This document shows positions 47,226 through 54,012 of a DNA stretch of 54,012 bases, piece by piece. Where the stretch lies: NCBI GenBank assembly GCA_023265015.1, contig JAHFUO010000002.1, forward strand, positions 1-54,012, read 5' to 3'. Numbering within the stretch: position 1 is the first letter of the stretch; each line of letters starts with the position of its first letter. The notes beneath the pieces were generated by a model. That model was not told the origin of the DNA and did no database searches. It was given only the letters and a program-made list of their open reading frames with translations. A program made the translations under genes and the position numbers. The stretch comes from Acidobacteriota bacterium. GTDB lineage: Bacteria > Acidobacteriota > Vicinamibacteria > Vicinamibacterales > UBA2999.

Positions 47226-48385
47226 TACGAGCTCGCCAATTGCAGCAGGCGCGCCGACGCGTGCGCAAAGGCGTCCGGCTCCGGCAGAAGACTGACGACG
47301 ATGAACGCTTCGCGTGCCAGGTCGAAGAAATAGCCGGGATGAACGAGGATCCCTTCGTGCTCCAGTAGGTCGAGCACGAGCTGCTCTTCCGTGCGCGTCG
47401 CCGGAACGCGGATGACCCCGGACCATCCGCCTTCTGTCCGCAGGACCTCGCAGGCGGAGAACGATCGCGCGAGGCCGCGAAGCGCTCGCAGGTTCTCACG
47501 CACGCGTGCATGAATGTGTCCGCGCACGGCCGCGCCCCTGTCGAGCAAATCGGGCAGCGCCGCCTGCACGGGCGTCCCGACGGAGAGAAAGCTGTCGGCA
47601 ATCAGCTCGAGGCCCGCCAGCGCCGCATCTCGCGCCGCCGCGGGGCCGCCCGCAACGATCCATCCCAGCTTCAGCTGCGGCAAGCCGACGGACTTCGACA
47701 ATCCGCCCAGCGTGAACGCGAGCACGTGGCTGCGAACGGCGAGGTCGGTCAGCGGCGCATCCGTCTCGAGCGGGTAGTCGACGAACACTTCATCGGCGAT
47801 GAGCGCCCAGCCGCGCTCGCGGCACAGCATCGACAGCCGCTCGATGTCCCGTGAGGTGATGAAGGACCCTGTTGGATTGTTTGGGGACACGACGATGACC
47901 GCGCGAACCTCCTGCGGTGCCGCACTGATGGCGCCGAAGTCGATCTCCCATCGACCGTGATACTCGAGGTCGTACGGCGCAGCGCAGATACTCTCGAGCC
48001 GGGTGAGATGCTCGAACAGCGGATAGCTGGGACGCGGCACGAGCACCGACTCGCCGGGATTGCACAGGAGTTTGAACAGCCACGTGTAGGCTTCGCTGGT
48101 GCTCGCCGTCAGGACAACGTGCCGGGGATCGACCGTGACGCCGCGCCGCGCGTGATCAGCGGCCACGGCGGCTCTCGCGGACGGCAATCCACACGGCTGC
48201 GGGTCGTACCGGAGCGCCGGCCGGTCGGCAAGTCCACGCAGCAGGTCGGGTGGATACGCGATGCCGGCGCGCGTCGGATTCGACTCGGTCAGGTCGATGA
48301 CCGCCGCCCCTTCCAGGCGCCGGCGCACGAGCGCCTGCGTCAGCGCGTTGAGGTCAGCGTGAGGCGGCAGGCGTCGCGAGAACAT
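47225..48385 (-). CDS. PLP-dependent class I/II aminotransferase
   Basis: 386 residues. The PLP lysine is in GGLSKSVGLPQLKLGW, the aspartate that binds the pyridine N in IADEVFVDY, and the cofactor Asn in VVSPNNPTGSF. The start at ESNPTRAGI is typical of aspartate-aminotransferase-like enzymes. Substrate is not readable. The ATG at 48385 is chosen because it gives the normal N-terminus; it overlaps the end of the M49-like gene by 32 bases, and malQ is coupled to its 3' end. Confidence 0.9.
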   Translation of the reverse strand: MFSRRLPPHADLNALTQALVRRRLEGAAVIDLTESNPTRAGIAYPPDLLRGLADRPALRYDPQPCGLPSARAAVAADHARRGVTVDPRHVVLTASTSEAYTWLFKLLCNPGESVLVPRPSYPLFEHLTRLESICAAPYDLEYHGRWEIDFGAISAAPQEVRAVIVVSPNNPTGSFITSRDIERLSMLCRERGWALIADEVFVDYPLETDAPLTDLAVRSHVLAFTLGGLSKSVGLPQLKLGWIVAGGPAAARDAALAGLELIADSFLSVGTPVQAALPDLLDRGAAVRGHIHARVRENLRALRGLARSFSACEVLRTEGGWSGVIRVPATRTEEQLVLDLLEHEGILVHPGYFFDLAREAFIVVSLLPEPDAFAHASARLLQLASS

Positions 48386-49871
48386 CGGCGTCGCGCGCGA
48401 AGGCGGAGTACTCGAGCATCTGGGTCTCGAGATCGAGCGGATACGAGATCGCCACCTCGACAATCTCCTCACGCTCGTACCGCGGGGTCAGCCTCGGCAT
48501 GACGATGGCCATGTACGACGGCAGGTTCAGCGCGTCCACGCGCGCGACGACTTCGTCTCGCAGCGCCGGATCGAAGTGGACCCCGTAGGTTTCGAACAGC
48601 GTCCTGGCCGCCTCGTAGTCCCCCTCGCCCTTGATGCGCTGGACTTCAGCCAGCAGCCGGCCGACGCCTTCACGGAATGCGGCGGGGTCGGTCATCACGT
48701 AGTACGTCTTTCCGTCGCGCGTCCGCACCTCGATCGCCGAGGTGTGCTCGTGCGCCTCGCTGACGTTCGACAGGGACAGGGACTTGCTGCCGTACTGTTC
48801 GCGAATCGTCTGATCGTTCGGGAGGTTGATGCCGATGGGCGTCACCGGCCCCGAGTCGCCGGTTTCGACGACGACCTCGATCGCCTTCGCCGTGATGCCG
48901 ATCACTTCCGGCTTGCGGAACCGCGGTTCCCACGGCATGTGATCCTCGAACCACTGGGCGTTGGCCGCGAGCGTCTGGATCTTCCGTGTCTTCTCCTCGT
49001 TGACGTAGTACACGACCGCTTCCCATGCGCCCTTCGTGCCGCGCGGGTCCATGTACACCTCGACGAAGCCGTTGATCGTGTCGACGGGCGATGACAGATC
49101 CCGGACCCACGCGATGTCGTACGCGGTCCGGTCCGCCTCCTCGCCGGTGTGATAGAAGCGAATCAGCGCGCGCAGGGAGTCGGCCATCCCGGGGGTCGCG
49201 TATGGAAGCGCGTCCTCGAGATGACGCACGATCGCGCGAATCTCCCGGTCGTACTTGCCTCCAACCCTGTACACCTCTTCGACGAGCTGCCCGTCGCGCT
49301 CCACGAGCCGCGAGTTGAGGCCGTACCGCTCCGTGAACCGACCCAGGGCCGCCATTGTCACGCCGACGTACAGGTTGTTCGCGCTCTCCAGGAGGATGTC
49401 GCGTCCGTGCCCCGGCATCTTGTTCGTCACGACGGCATCGACGGCAGGGTCGAACAGCATGGGCGCCAGCCGATCGACGAGCGTCTCGGGGGAAGCGCCC
49501 GACGCCGCCCCGGCAGCCACCATCGCCTCGACGAGCGCGTCGCGTGTGAGGTTCAGGACGAATTTGCGCGCCGTGAGGTTGTTGTACGGGCCCGTGTTGA
49601 TCCAGAACAGCTTTGTGTAGCGACGAATCTCCGCGAGGGCGTCCGGGGCGACCTCACTGTCATGGCGCAGGATGTTCTCCAGCAGATCACGGATCTCGAG
49701 GTTCAGCGCGTGACGCTGGTCGTAGTAGATGTCGCGGCCCGCAAGCGCGGCCAGGTAGAGATGCCAGACCAGGATCTTCTGCCGCAGCGGCAACGCCGCG
49801 AACCCATCGGCGTACACCTGGACGACCGCGACGTGGTCAACGCGCTCGAGCAGGCAGGGCCGTCGGTCCAT
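48354..49871 (-). CDS. M49 (dipeptidyl peptidase III)-like protein lacking the zinc-site segment
   Basis: 505 residues. Family blocks of the N-terminal and central parts are clear: LPLRQKILVWHLYLAALAGRDI, FWINTGPYNNLTARKF, SPVDTINGFVEVYMDPRGTKGAWEA and GSKSLSLSNVSEA. In active M49 enzymes the helical zinc domain (HExxGH and EExRAD) should follow. Here SNVSEAHEHTSAIEV jumps directly to the C-terminal part (REGVGRLLAEVQRIKGEGDYEAARTLFETYG). About 150 residues, with all zinc ligands, are missing while the frame stays open. It is probably non-catalytic. The ATG at 49871 follows TATTGT by seven bases; a GTG at 49880 is the alternative. Aminotransferase and malQ follow. Confidence 0.82.
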   Translation of the reverse strand: MDRRPCLLERVDHVAVVQVYADGFAALPLRQKILVWHLYLAALAGRDIYYDQRHALNLEIRDLLENILRHDSEVAPDALAEIRRYTKLFWINTGPYNNLTARKFVLNLTRDALVEAMVAAGAASGASPETLVDRLAPMLFDPAVDAVVTNKMPGHGRDILLESANNLYVGVTMAALGRFTERYGLNSRLVERDGQLVEEVYRVGGKYDREIRAIVRHLEDALPYATPGMADSLRALIRFYHTGEEADRTAYDIAWVRDLSSPVDTINGFVEVYMDPRGTKGAWEAVVYYVNEEKTRKIQTLAANAQWFEDHMPWEPRFRKPEVIGITAKAIEVVVETGDSGPVTPIGINLPNDQTIREQYGSKSLSLSNVSEAHEHTSAIEVRTRDGKTYYVMTDPAAFREGVGRLLAEVQRIKGEGDYEAARTLFETYGVHFDPALRDEVVARVDALNLPSYMAIVMPRLTPRYEREEIVEVAISYPLDLETQMLEYSAFARDADVLATPAASR

Positions 49872-49878
49872 GGCAGCC

Positions 49879-49884
49879 ACAATA
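49879..49884 (-). promoter_or_regulatory. -10 element for the M49-like gene
   Basis: TATTGT on the minus strand ends seven bases before the ATG at 49871; the message would be leaderless. Confidence 0.45.
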
Positions 49885-49895
49885 CCAAGCCAGAT

Positions 49896-49925
49896 TGGGA
49901 GTTGGAAGTTGGAGCTTTGGAGTTG
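49896..49925. repeat. Degenerate GTTGGA tandem repeat
   Basis: GGGAGTTGGAAGTTGGAG continues as CTTTGGAGTTGA between the divergent M49-like and MTHFR-like genes, a short imperfect tandem. Confidence 0.45.
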
Positions 49926-49982
49926 ACAATACGGTCATGACTTCACGCCTCCGGCGCCACCTCCTCGCACTGACGATTCCTC

Positions 49983-50858
49983 GTGTCGCTGGTTGACGCC
50001 CTGACGTCGGGAACGACCGTGATCGCCGCGGAGCTGCGTCCGCCTCGCGCGGAGCTCGGCTCGCGCGAAGGCATGGACGCCTGGATCGACATGTACCACG
50101 CGGTGCGGAGCCTCACCCGCCACGATGTTCGGGTGTTTCTCACCGACAGCGCGATCGGCACGCAGGAGGAAAACAACCTGCGGCACCTCGTCACGAATCT
50201 CGGGCGCGACGTGGCGCACGATCATGTCGTCCCGTTCCTCACGTCGAAGCATTCGCTGGAGTTCTGCCTGTCGTATGCCGAGCAGGCATGGCAGCACGGC
50301 TTTCCATCGCTTGTGGTCCTTGGGGGCGACAAGAGCGTCGGCCGGCCGAGATGCATGGCGCATGCCTGGCAGCTGCGTGCGCTGATCCGCGCGCGTGAGC
50401 CGCGTCTGATACTCGGCGGATGGGCCAACCCGTACGCCGACCCCGCGCAGCAGGCCGACTACATGGCCGACGACAGCTTCCACGCGGAGTACTACCTCAC
50501 GCAGATCGTCAGCCACCTCGACGTCGCGCCGGTCGAGCGCTTCATCAGGGAAACCGGGCGCCGCGGCATCGGCAAGCCGGGGATGTTCGGCGTGTTCTAC
50601 TACCGGAGCGGGAACCCGAAGACGCTCGCCGCGCTCGGGCAATTCCTGCCGGTGCCGATCGACGGTGTCGCGCGGGAGTTTGCCGCGGGTGCGACCCCGC
50701 TCGACATCTGCGCGCGCACGCTGCGCGCCATGATCGACGTCGGCGCGCGGCATTTCTACATCAGCAATCTGCCGCTGCACGGCGCCGCCACCACGCTCAC
50801 CGCCATTCTCGACCGGCTCGGCGCCAGCCCGCAGCAGGCAGCCGGCCGCCGGCGGTAA
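49983..50858 (+). CDS. Methylenetetrahydrofolate reductase-like protein
   Basis: 291 residues. A TIM-barrel of the MTHFR family is suggested by the first strand VIAAELRPPRAEL, SLVVLGGDKS, the block FHAEYYLTQIVSHLDVAPVERFI, and HFYISNLPLH near the end. It probably binds folate and FAD, but the exact reaction is not certain. Start problem: the GTG at 49983 is only four codons after an in-frame stop and has no ribosome or -10 signal. An ATG at 49937 in another frame has GACAAT six bases before it and encodes LRRHLLALTIPRV, which would join well to SLVDALTSG, so a frameshift is possible. The last residues (QQAAGRRR) are repeat-encoded. Confidence 0.7.
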   Translation: MSLVDALTSGTTVIAAELRPPRAELGSREGMDAWIDMYHAVRSLTRHDVRVFLTDSAIGTQEENNLRHLVTNLGRDVAHDHVVPFLTSKHSLEFCLSYAEQAWQHGFPSLVVLGGDKSVGRPRCMAHAWQLRALIRAREPRLILGGWANPYADPAQQADYMADDSFHAEYYLTQIVSHLDVAPVERFIRETGRRGIGKPGMFGVFYYRSGNPKTLAALGQFLPVPIDGVAREFAAGATPLDICARTLRAMIDVGARHFYISNLPLHGAATTLTAILDRLGASPQQAAGRRR

Positions 50859-50880
50859 CTGCCTGCTGCCCGCTGCCTGC
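50831..50880. repeat. GCAGCAGGCAGC inverted repeat at a convergent junction
   Basis: GCAGCAGGCAGCCGG (in the 3' end of the MTHFR-like gene) faces GCCTGCTGCCCGCTGCCTGC, which ends next to the SDR stop. It belongs to the same heptamer family as 29959-30046 and may terminate both genes. Confidence 0.7.
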
Positions 50881-51621
50881 TCACTTAACGTGACGCCCGC
50901 CGTCGACGCGGATTGTCTCGCCCGTGATGAAGTCGCTCTCGATGAGCGACACGACGGTCTTGGCGATCTCGATCCCGCCGCCCCAGCGTCCGAGCGGCGT
51001 GGCGCGCTCGACGGCCGCCGATTCGGAGTCGGAGGTGCCCTCCGGCGCGACGATCGGCCCGGGCGCGATCGCGTTCACCAGGATCTGGTCGGCGGCCAGC
51101 TCCAGCGCAAGCGCTTCGGTCAGCGCGATCACGCCCGCCTTGGCGACGTAGTACGGCAGATACCCCGGATAGCGCGGACGGCCGCTGCGCGCCACCCAAT
51201 CCGAGAAATTCACGATCCGCCCACCGCGCGTTCGCCGCATGTGCGGGACCGCGGCGTGTGAACAGAGCCACGCTGCGCGCAGGTCGATGGCCATCTGCGT
51301 ATCCCAGTCCGCGACGGTGATCTCGTCGATCGGCTTCAATCGGTAGATCGAGGCCATGTTGACCAGGATGTCGAGGCGCCCCAACTCGGCGACCGTATCG
51401 CTGACGACCTGCTCGCACGCCGCCGGCTGCTGCAGGTCGGCCTGCAGCACCAGGGCCCGCCGGGTCAGCGCACGCAGGGCACCCGCGGTCTCCTCGGCCT
51501 CGGCGCGCGACGCGCGATAGACCATCGCCACATGAGCGCCCCGGCGGGCGAGCTCGGTCGCGACCACGGCGCCAATGCGGCGGCCGCCCGTAATCAGCGC
51601 GACTTTGTCGGTGATCTCCAC
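50881..51621 (-). CDS. Short-chain dehydrogenase/reductase
   Basis: 246 residues. The cofactor loop is ITGGRRIGAVVATELARRGAHVAMVYR, close to that of pteridine reductases. The catalytic Ser region is IVNFSDW and the Tyr-Lys pair YYVAKAG. The C-terminus has ITGETIRVDGGRHV. It probably uses NADP(H) to reduce a pteridine or a 3-oxoacyl substrate; the neighbouring MTHFR-like gene makes a folate/pterin role attractive. The GTG at 51621 is chosen because TAGACT lies eight bases upstream and the conserved protein starts there; sequence further upstream is a palindrome. A degenerate copy of its first part lies at 53471-53600. Confidence 0.88.
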   Translation of the reverse strand: MEITDKVALITGGRRIGAVVATELARRGAHVAMVYRASRAEAEETAGALRALTRRALVLQADLQQPAACEQVVSDTVAELGRLDILVNMASIYRLKPIDEITVADWDTQMAIDLRAAWLCSHAAVPHMRRTRGGRIVNFSDWVARSGRPRYPGYLPYYVAKAGVIALTEALALELAADQILVNAIAPGPIVAPEGTSDSESAAVERATPLGRWGGGIEIAKTVVSLIESDFITGETIRVDGGRHVK

Positions 51622-51629
51622 GGCGCCCC

Positions 51630-51635
51630 AGTCTA
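51630..51635 (-). promoter_or_regulatory. -10 element for the SDR gene
   Basis: TAGACT on the minus strand ends eight bases before the GTG at 51621. It overlaps the left edge of the palindrome at 51634. Confidence 0.45.
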
Positions 51636-51655
51636 GTCCGCCTGAAGGCGGACTA
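51634..51655. repeat. Perfect hairpin of the GTCCGCC family
   Basis: TAGTCCGCCT-GA-AGGCGGACTA has perfect 10-base arms. It lies 12 bases upstream of the SDR start and belongs with the repeats at 33541, 37093 and 44266. Confidence 0.75.
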
Positions 51656-51698
51656 CCGCGTGCCCTCGGGCGGGCCGTCCGGGCGGATCCTCGCTGCG

Positions 51699-51712
51699 CG
51701 AAAGGCCTTTCG
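51699..51712. promoter_or_regulatory. Palindrome conserved in both duplicated upstream regions
   Basis: CGAAAGGCCTTTCG is a perfect palindrome. The second copy at 53577-53592 reads GCGAAAG-GT-CTTTCGC; arms stay complementary although bases differ, so the symmetry seems selected. It may be an operator. Confidence 0.4.
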
Positions 51713-51855
51713 GCTGCTGTAAGCGATCCTGCCCGTGACACGCGTTATCCCGTTGATCCTTAATGGTTCGCCCGTGGCCCGCTTCCTGCTCCGGCCGGGC
51801 CTCGAGTCTTCACCCGACGACATGACGGAGATGGCCACGACGTGAAAAATTCCTT

Positions 51856-51878
51856 GTTAAGTTCGTTAAGTAGTTAAA
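51856..51878. repeat. Three spaced GTTAA direct repeats
   Basis: GTTAAG at 51856, GTTAAG at 51865 and GTTAAA at 51873 lie in an AT-rich patch about 70 bases before the DUF5777 start, near where a promoter or operator is expected. Confidence 0.35.
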
Positions 51879-51945
51879 CTCGTCGTCAGGCTAGCGCCTA
51901 TGGCGCCCGGATCGGCCCCTGAATTTGTTTTAGTTAGGAGAGCTC

Positions 51946-52851
51946 GTGCCCCATCGCGTAGTTGTGATCTGTTCGCTCGCCGCGGCGGCGCTGCTCGTCT
52001 TGCCGGCAACATCTCAAGCCCAGTCGCCAGATGTCGCGTCGATCGTGGCGCAGCCGGATTTCACCGTGGTCAACCTGCCGACGACGCGGCGGTTACCGCC
52101 GATGAAGAGCGCGTTCCGCGTGACGCATCGCTTCGGGCGTTCGCTTACGCGTGGCAGCTTCGGGGAAGCTGCTGAGAACATTTTTGGGCTCGACGATGGC
52201 GCACAAATCGGACTCGAGTACCGATTCGGCGTGATGCGCGGATTACAGGCGGGGATTTATCGAACCAGCGATAAGACGATCGAGTTCTTCGGCCAGTACG
52301 ACATGTTCCGGCAGAGCGAATCGATGCCTGCGACCGTCGACGTGGTCGCCACCATCGAGGGGCTGAACAACTTTCACAAGGGAACTGTTGTTGAGAAGGA
52401 GGACAACGAGTACGCCACCTCCATCGGTGTGCTGCTCTCCCGGACGATCGGCGACCGGGCGGCCTTCTACCTGCAGCCGACGTTTGTCGCCCATTCGAAC
52501 GTTTACTCAACCGCCGGATGCCTCGAGCATCTCGAACACGGCCATGACATCCCGGGGTGTGCTACTGTCCAGACGGTTGGTGTCGACTCCAACACGTTTC
52601 TCGTTAGCCTCAGCTCGCGGGTAAAGATTCGCCCGACGGCCTACCTGGTGGGCTCGTGGACGCCCCGCGTGAGCGGCTTCGGGCCGGGAGTAGCGCTCGC
52701 GGCCTTCGGCATCGAAAAGCGGCTCGGCGGGCATGTATTTCAGCTCAACTTCTCCAACTCGATCGGCACGACGATGGCCCAGACCGCCCGCGGTTCCAGC
52801 AACAACACCGACTGGTTCATGGGCTTCAACATCTCTCGCAAATTTTTGTGA
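51946..52851 (+). CDS. DUF5777 family beta-barrel protein
   Basis: 301 residues. The signal peptide ends ATSQAQ. The mature part alternates short strands (FRVTHRFGRSL, AQIGLEYRFGVM, GLQAGIYRTSD) and ends FNISRKFL, as in outer-membrane barrels; FGLDDGAQIGLEYRFG and KTIEFFGQYD match DUF5777. The GTG at 51946 has AGGAGAG in front. The CHRD lipoprotein follows after 14 bases, so the two form one unit. Role unknown. Confidence 0.8.
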   Translation: MPHRVVVICSLAAAALLVLPATSQAQSPDVASIVAQPDFTVVNLPTTRRLPPMKSAFRVTHRFGRSLTRGSFGEAAENIFGLDDGAQIGLEYRFGVMRGLQAGIYRTSDKTIEFFGQYDMFRQSESMPATVDVVATIEGLNNFHKGTVVEKEDNEYATSIGVLLSRTIGDRAAFYLQPTFVAHSNVYSTAGCLEHLEHGHDIPGCATVQTVGVDSNTFLVSLSSRVKIRPTAYLVGSWTPRVSGFGPGVALAAFGIEKRLGGHVFQLNFSNSIGTTMAQTARGSSNNTDWFMGFNISRKFL

Positions 52852-52865
52852 ATGGAGAGAAAGCA

Positions 52866-53405
52866 ATGAAAGATTTCTGGATTGTTGCACTCGCCCTCGG
52901 TGTTCTGACCGCCGGCTGCGGCGGCTCCAAGTCGCAGTCACCGACTGCGCCAACTCCCAACCCGAATCAGGTGAAGTTCACGGCAACATTGTTGCCCTCG
53001 AACGTGGTGCCCGCTATCACCAATGCTGACGCAAGCGGTCGAGGTACCGCCACCATCACGTTCAACTTGACAAGGGATGCGGCAGGCGCGATCGCGGCTG
53101 TCGCTGTTGACTTCACGCTGGACCTGAACAGCTTTCCGGCCGGCACGGCGGTAACCACCGCGCTTATCCATCCAGGCGCGGCTGGCGCGAACGGCGGCGG
53201 GCTCATCGCCATGGGTCTGGGCGCCGGTGAGATTGTATTGGTCAACGGCACGCAAACCGGCATCACCAAGACTGCGGTGACGGCCGCGGCTTTAACCCCC
53301 ACGGCCGCACAGGACGTCATCAACAATCCATCGAATTATTACTTCTTGGTGCACACGGGTCTGAACCCCGGCGGCGCGGCACGCGGTCAGCTCGTCAAGC
53401 AGTAA
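52866..53405 (+). CDS. CHRD-domain lipoprotein
   Basis: 179 residues. The lipobox is LTAGC (Cys at about 18), then a Pro/Thr/Ser linker (SPTAPTPNPN). The rest is a CHRD domain: VKFTATLLPSNVVPAI, GRGTATITFNLTRD, LIHPGAAGANGGGLIAMG and YYFLVHTGLNPGGAARGQL. In bacteria CHRD proteins are surface or periplasmic beta proteins of unknown activity. The ATG at 52866 follows GGAGAG and begins the signal peptide. Next to DUF5777 and a second CHRD gene. Confidence 0.88.
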   Translation: MKDFWIVALALGVLTAGCGGSKSQSPTAPTPNPNQVKFTATLLPSNVVPAITNADASGRGTATITFNLTRDAAGAIAAVAVDFTLDLNSFPAGTAVTTALIHPGAAGANGGGLIAMGLGAGEIVLVNGTQTGITKTAVTAAALTPTAAQDVINNPSNYYFLVHTGLNPGGAARGQLVKQ

Positions 53406-53470
53406 CGGCTTAGGCTCCAGAGTCGCACCGTAAATTCGTCGTTCTCCTTCGCCGGCCAGTAACTCATCGT

Positions 53471-53690
53471 GCCTCGGCGCGCGACGAGCGACACACCATC
53501 GCCACATGAGCGACCCGGCGGGCGAGCTCGGTCGCGACCGTGCCTGCCGGGCCGCCGCCGGTCAGATCCTCGCTCTGCGAAAGGTCTTTCGCGGTCTGTA
53601 AGCAACGGATGGGCAGATCTCAGCTATTCTCTCGATCCTGCGGGGCCGGGCGATGGTCTGTTTCCTGCTATTGTCCCGGCGCTCGGCCTC
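53471..53690 (-). pseudogene. Degenerate copy of the SDR 5' end and its upstream region
   Basis: On the minus strand from about 53536 to 53471 the frame reads VATELARRVAHVAMVCRSSRAEA, close to VATELARRGAHVAMVYRASRAEA of the SDR gene. Upstream of it about 90 bases present in the intact copy are missing. The sequence then matches the intergenic part (GATCCTCGCT, GCGAAAGG, CTTTCG, CTGTAAGC, and TTTCCTGCT further on). It is the trace of a duplication that also placed a second CHRD gene here. Confidence 0.65.
53577..53592. promoter_or_regulatory. Second copy of the conserved palindrome
   Basis: GCGAAAG-GT-CTTTCGC has perfect 7-base arms and matches the palindrome at 51699-51712. It is about 125 bases upstream of the second CHRD gene. 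Confidence 0.4.
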
Positions 53691-53715
53691 GGCCCACGAT
53701 ATAAGGAGAGATTTG

Positions 53716-54012
53716 ATGAGAAAGATTCTGTGGATCTGCGCGCTTGCCGCGAGCGCCACGCTATTCCAAGGCACCTCGGCGTCCGCTCAGACGACGGTGG
53801 TCCTGCGGGCAACGCTTAGCGGGGGTGAAGAAACCCCAAACCCGGTTCTGACGGGAGCGGTAGGCTCCGTCGAGATCGCCGTTGACACTACCAATCTGGA
53901 GATCGCGGTACGGCTGCGCGTCTTCAATCTCTCCGCCGGGTCGACCGCCTCCCACATCCACATCGGCCCAAAGCCCGTATCCGCGCCGGTCGTCATTGAT
54001 TTTCCGATTGGA
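53716..54012 (+). CDS. CHRD-domain secreted protein (cut by window edge)
   Basis: 99 codons are seen, with no stop. AAGGAGAG precedes the ATG. The signal peptide ends TSASAQ (about residue 25). The mature part begins TTVVLRATLSGGEETPNP and has SASHIH-type residues (GSTASHIHIGP), the His pair that gives CHRD proteins their typical look and that the first CHRD gene lacks in this form. It is a paralogue of the lipoprotein at 52866-53405, but secreted without a lipid Cys. Confidence 0.85.
   Translation, partial: MRKILWICALAASATLFQGTSASAQTTVVLRATLSGGEETPNPVLTGAVGSVEIAVDTTNLEIAVRLRVFNLSAGSTASHIHIGPKPVSAPVVIDFPIG

Larger units (their letters stand above)
51622..51945. other. Intergenic region before the DUF5777 gene; duplicated at 53471-53700
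   Basis: No gene is supported in these 324 bases. It holds the SDR promoter and palindrome (51630-51655), the palindrome CGAAAGGCCTTTCG (51699-51712), an AT-rich patch with three spaced GTTAA(G/A) copies (51856-51878), and the hairpin GCGCC-TAT-GGCGC (51894-51906). The part from about 51690 to 51790 resembles 53566-53690. Confidence 0.5.

Overview
The window is 54 kb of dense, high-GC bacterial chromosome. The gene content points to Acidobacteriota, most likely a Vicinamibacteria-like lineage. Pointers are a secreted VWA protein of the acidobacterial type, an outer-membrane receptor with a carboxypeptidase-regulatory N-terminus, CHRD and DUF5777 secreted proteins, DUF1015 beside serA/serC, a bacterial GlnRS and an ECF sigma operon of acidobacterial style. 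This is inferred from protein families; no rRNA, tRNA, CRISPR array, phage or insertion sequence was seen.

Layout. 1-2902: tail of an unknown CDS, then two coupled paralogous GT4 glycosyltransferases. 2903-7398: NtrC-type response regulator and its PDZ/membrane/GAF/PAS histidine kinase. 7509-10546: receptor-like outer-membrane protein and a secreted protein. 10741-14138: glgC, eno and gpmA. 14186-18005: small protein, methylmalonyl-CoA mutase large subunit, and two dipeptide-type ABC ATPases coupled to it. 18006-21580: LolD/MacB-type ATPase, J-domain protein, PilB/GspE ATPase. 21771-26550: degenerate GGDEF protein, then acs, a membrane protein and inositol-phosphate synthase. 26581-29947: methyltransferase, VWA protein, ZIP transporter, BON-domain protein with a sigma-54-type promoter. 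30011-35166: secreted membrane protein, polA, pcnB. 35306-41186: serC, serA, DUF1015, M23 peptidase, pseudokinase. 41366-44277: rmuC and glnS. 44330-45518: ECF sigma operon. 45648-49871: malQ, aminotransferase, and an M49-family protein lacking its zinc-site segment. 49983-54012: MTHFR-like protein, SDR, then DUF5777 and two CHRD proteins.

Metabolic themes are glycogen/maltodextrin and lower glycolysis (glgC, malQ, eno, gpmA), phosphorylated serine synthesis (serA, serC), acetate and propionate-type acyl-CoA use (acs, mutA), and RNA/DNA maintenance (polA, pcnB, rmuC, glnS).

Three non-genic themes stand out. First, several families of short palindromic or tandem repeats sit on or next to stop codons, sometimes supplying the last codons of a protein, and one lies in frame inside serA. 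Second, many genes have a -10-like hexamer 6-11 nt before the start codon and no Shine-Dalgarno, which predicts leaderless transcripts. Third, several proteins have lost catalytic residues: Pol I proofreading, the GGDEF site, a kinase and an M49 peptidase. A degenerate second copy of the SDR 5' end plus its upstream region lies before the second CHRD gene, showing a local duplication.
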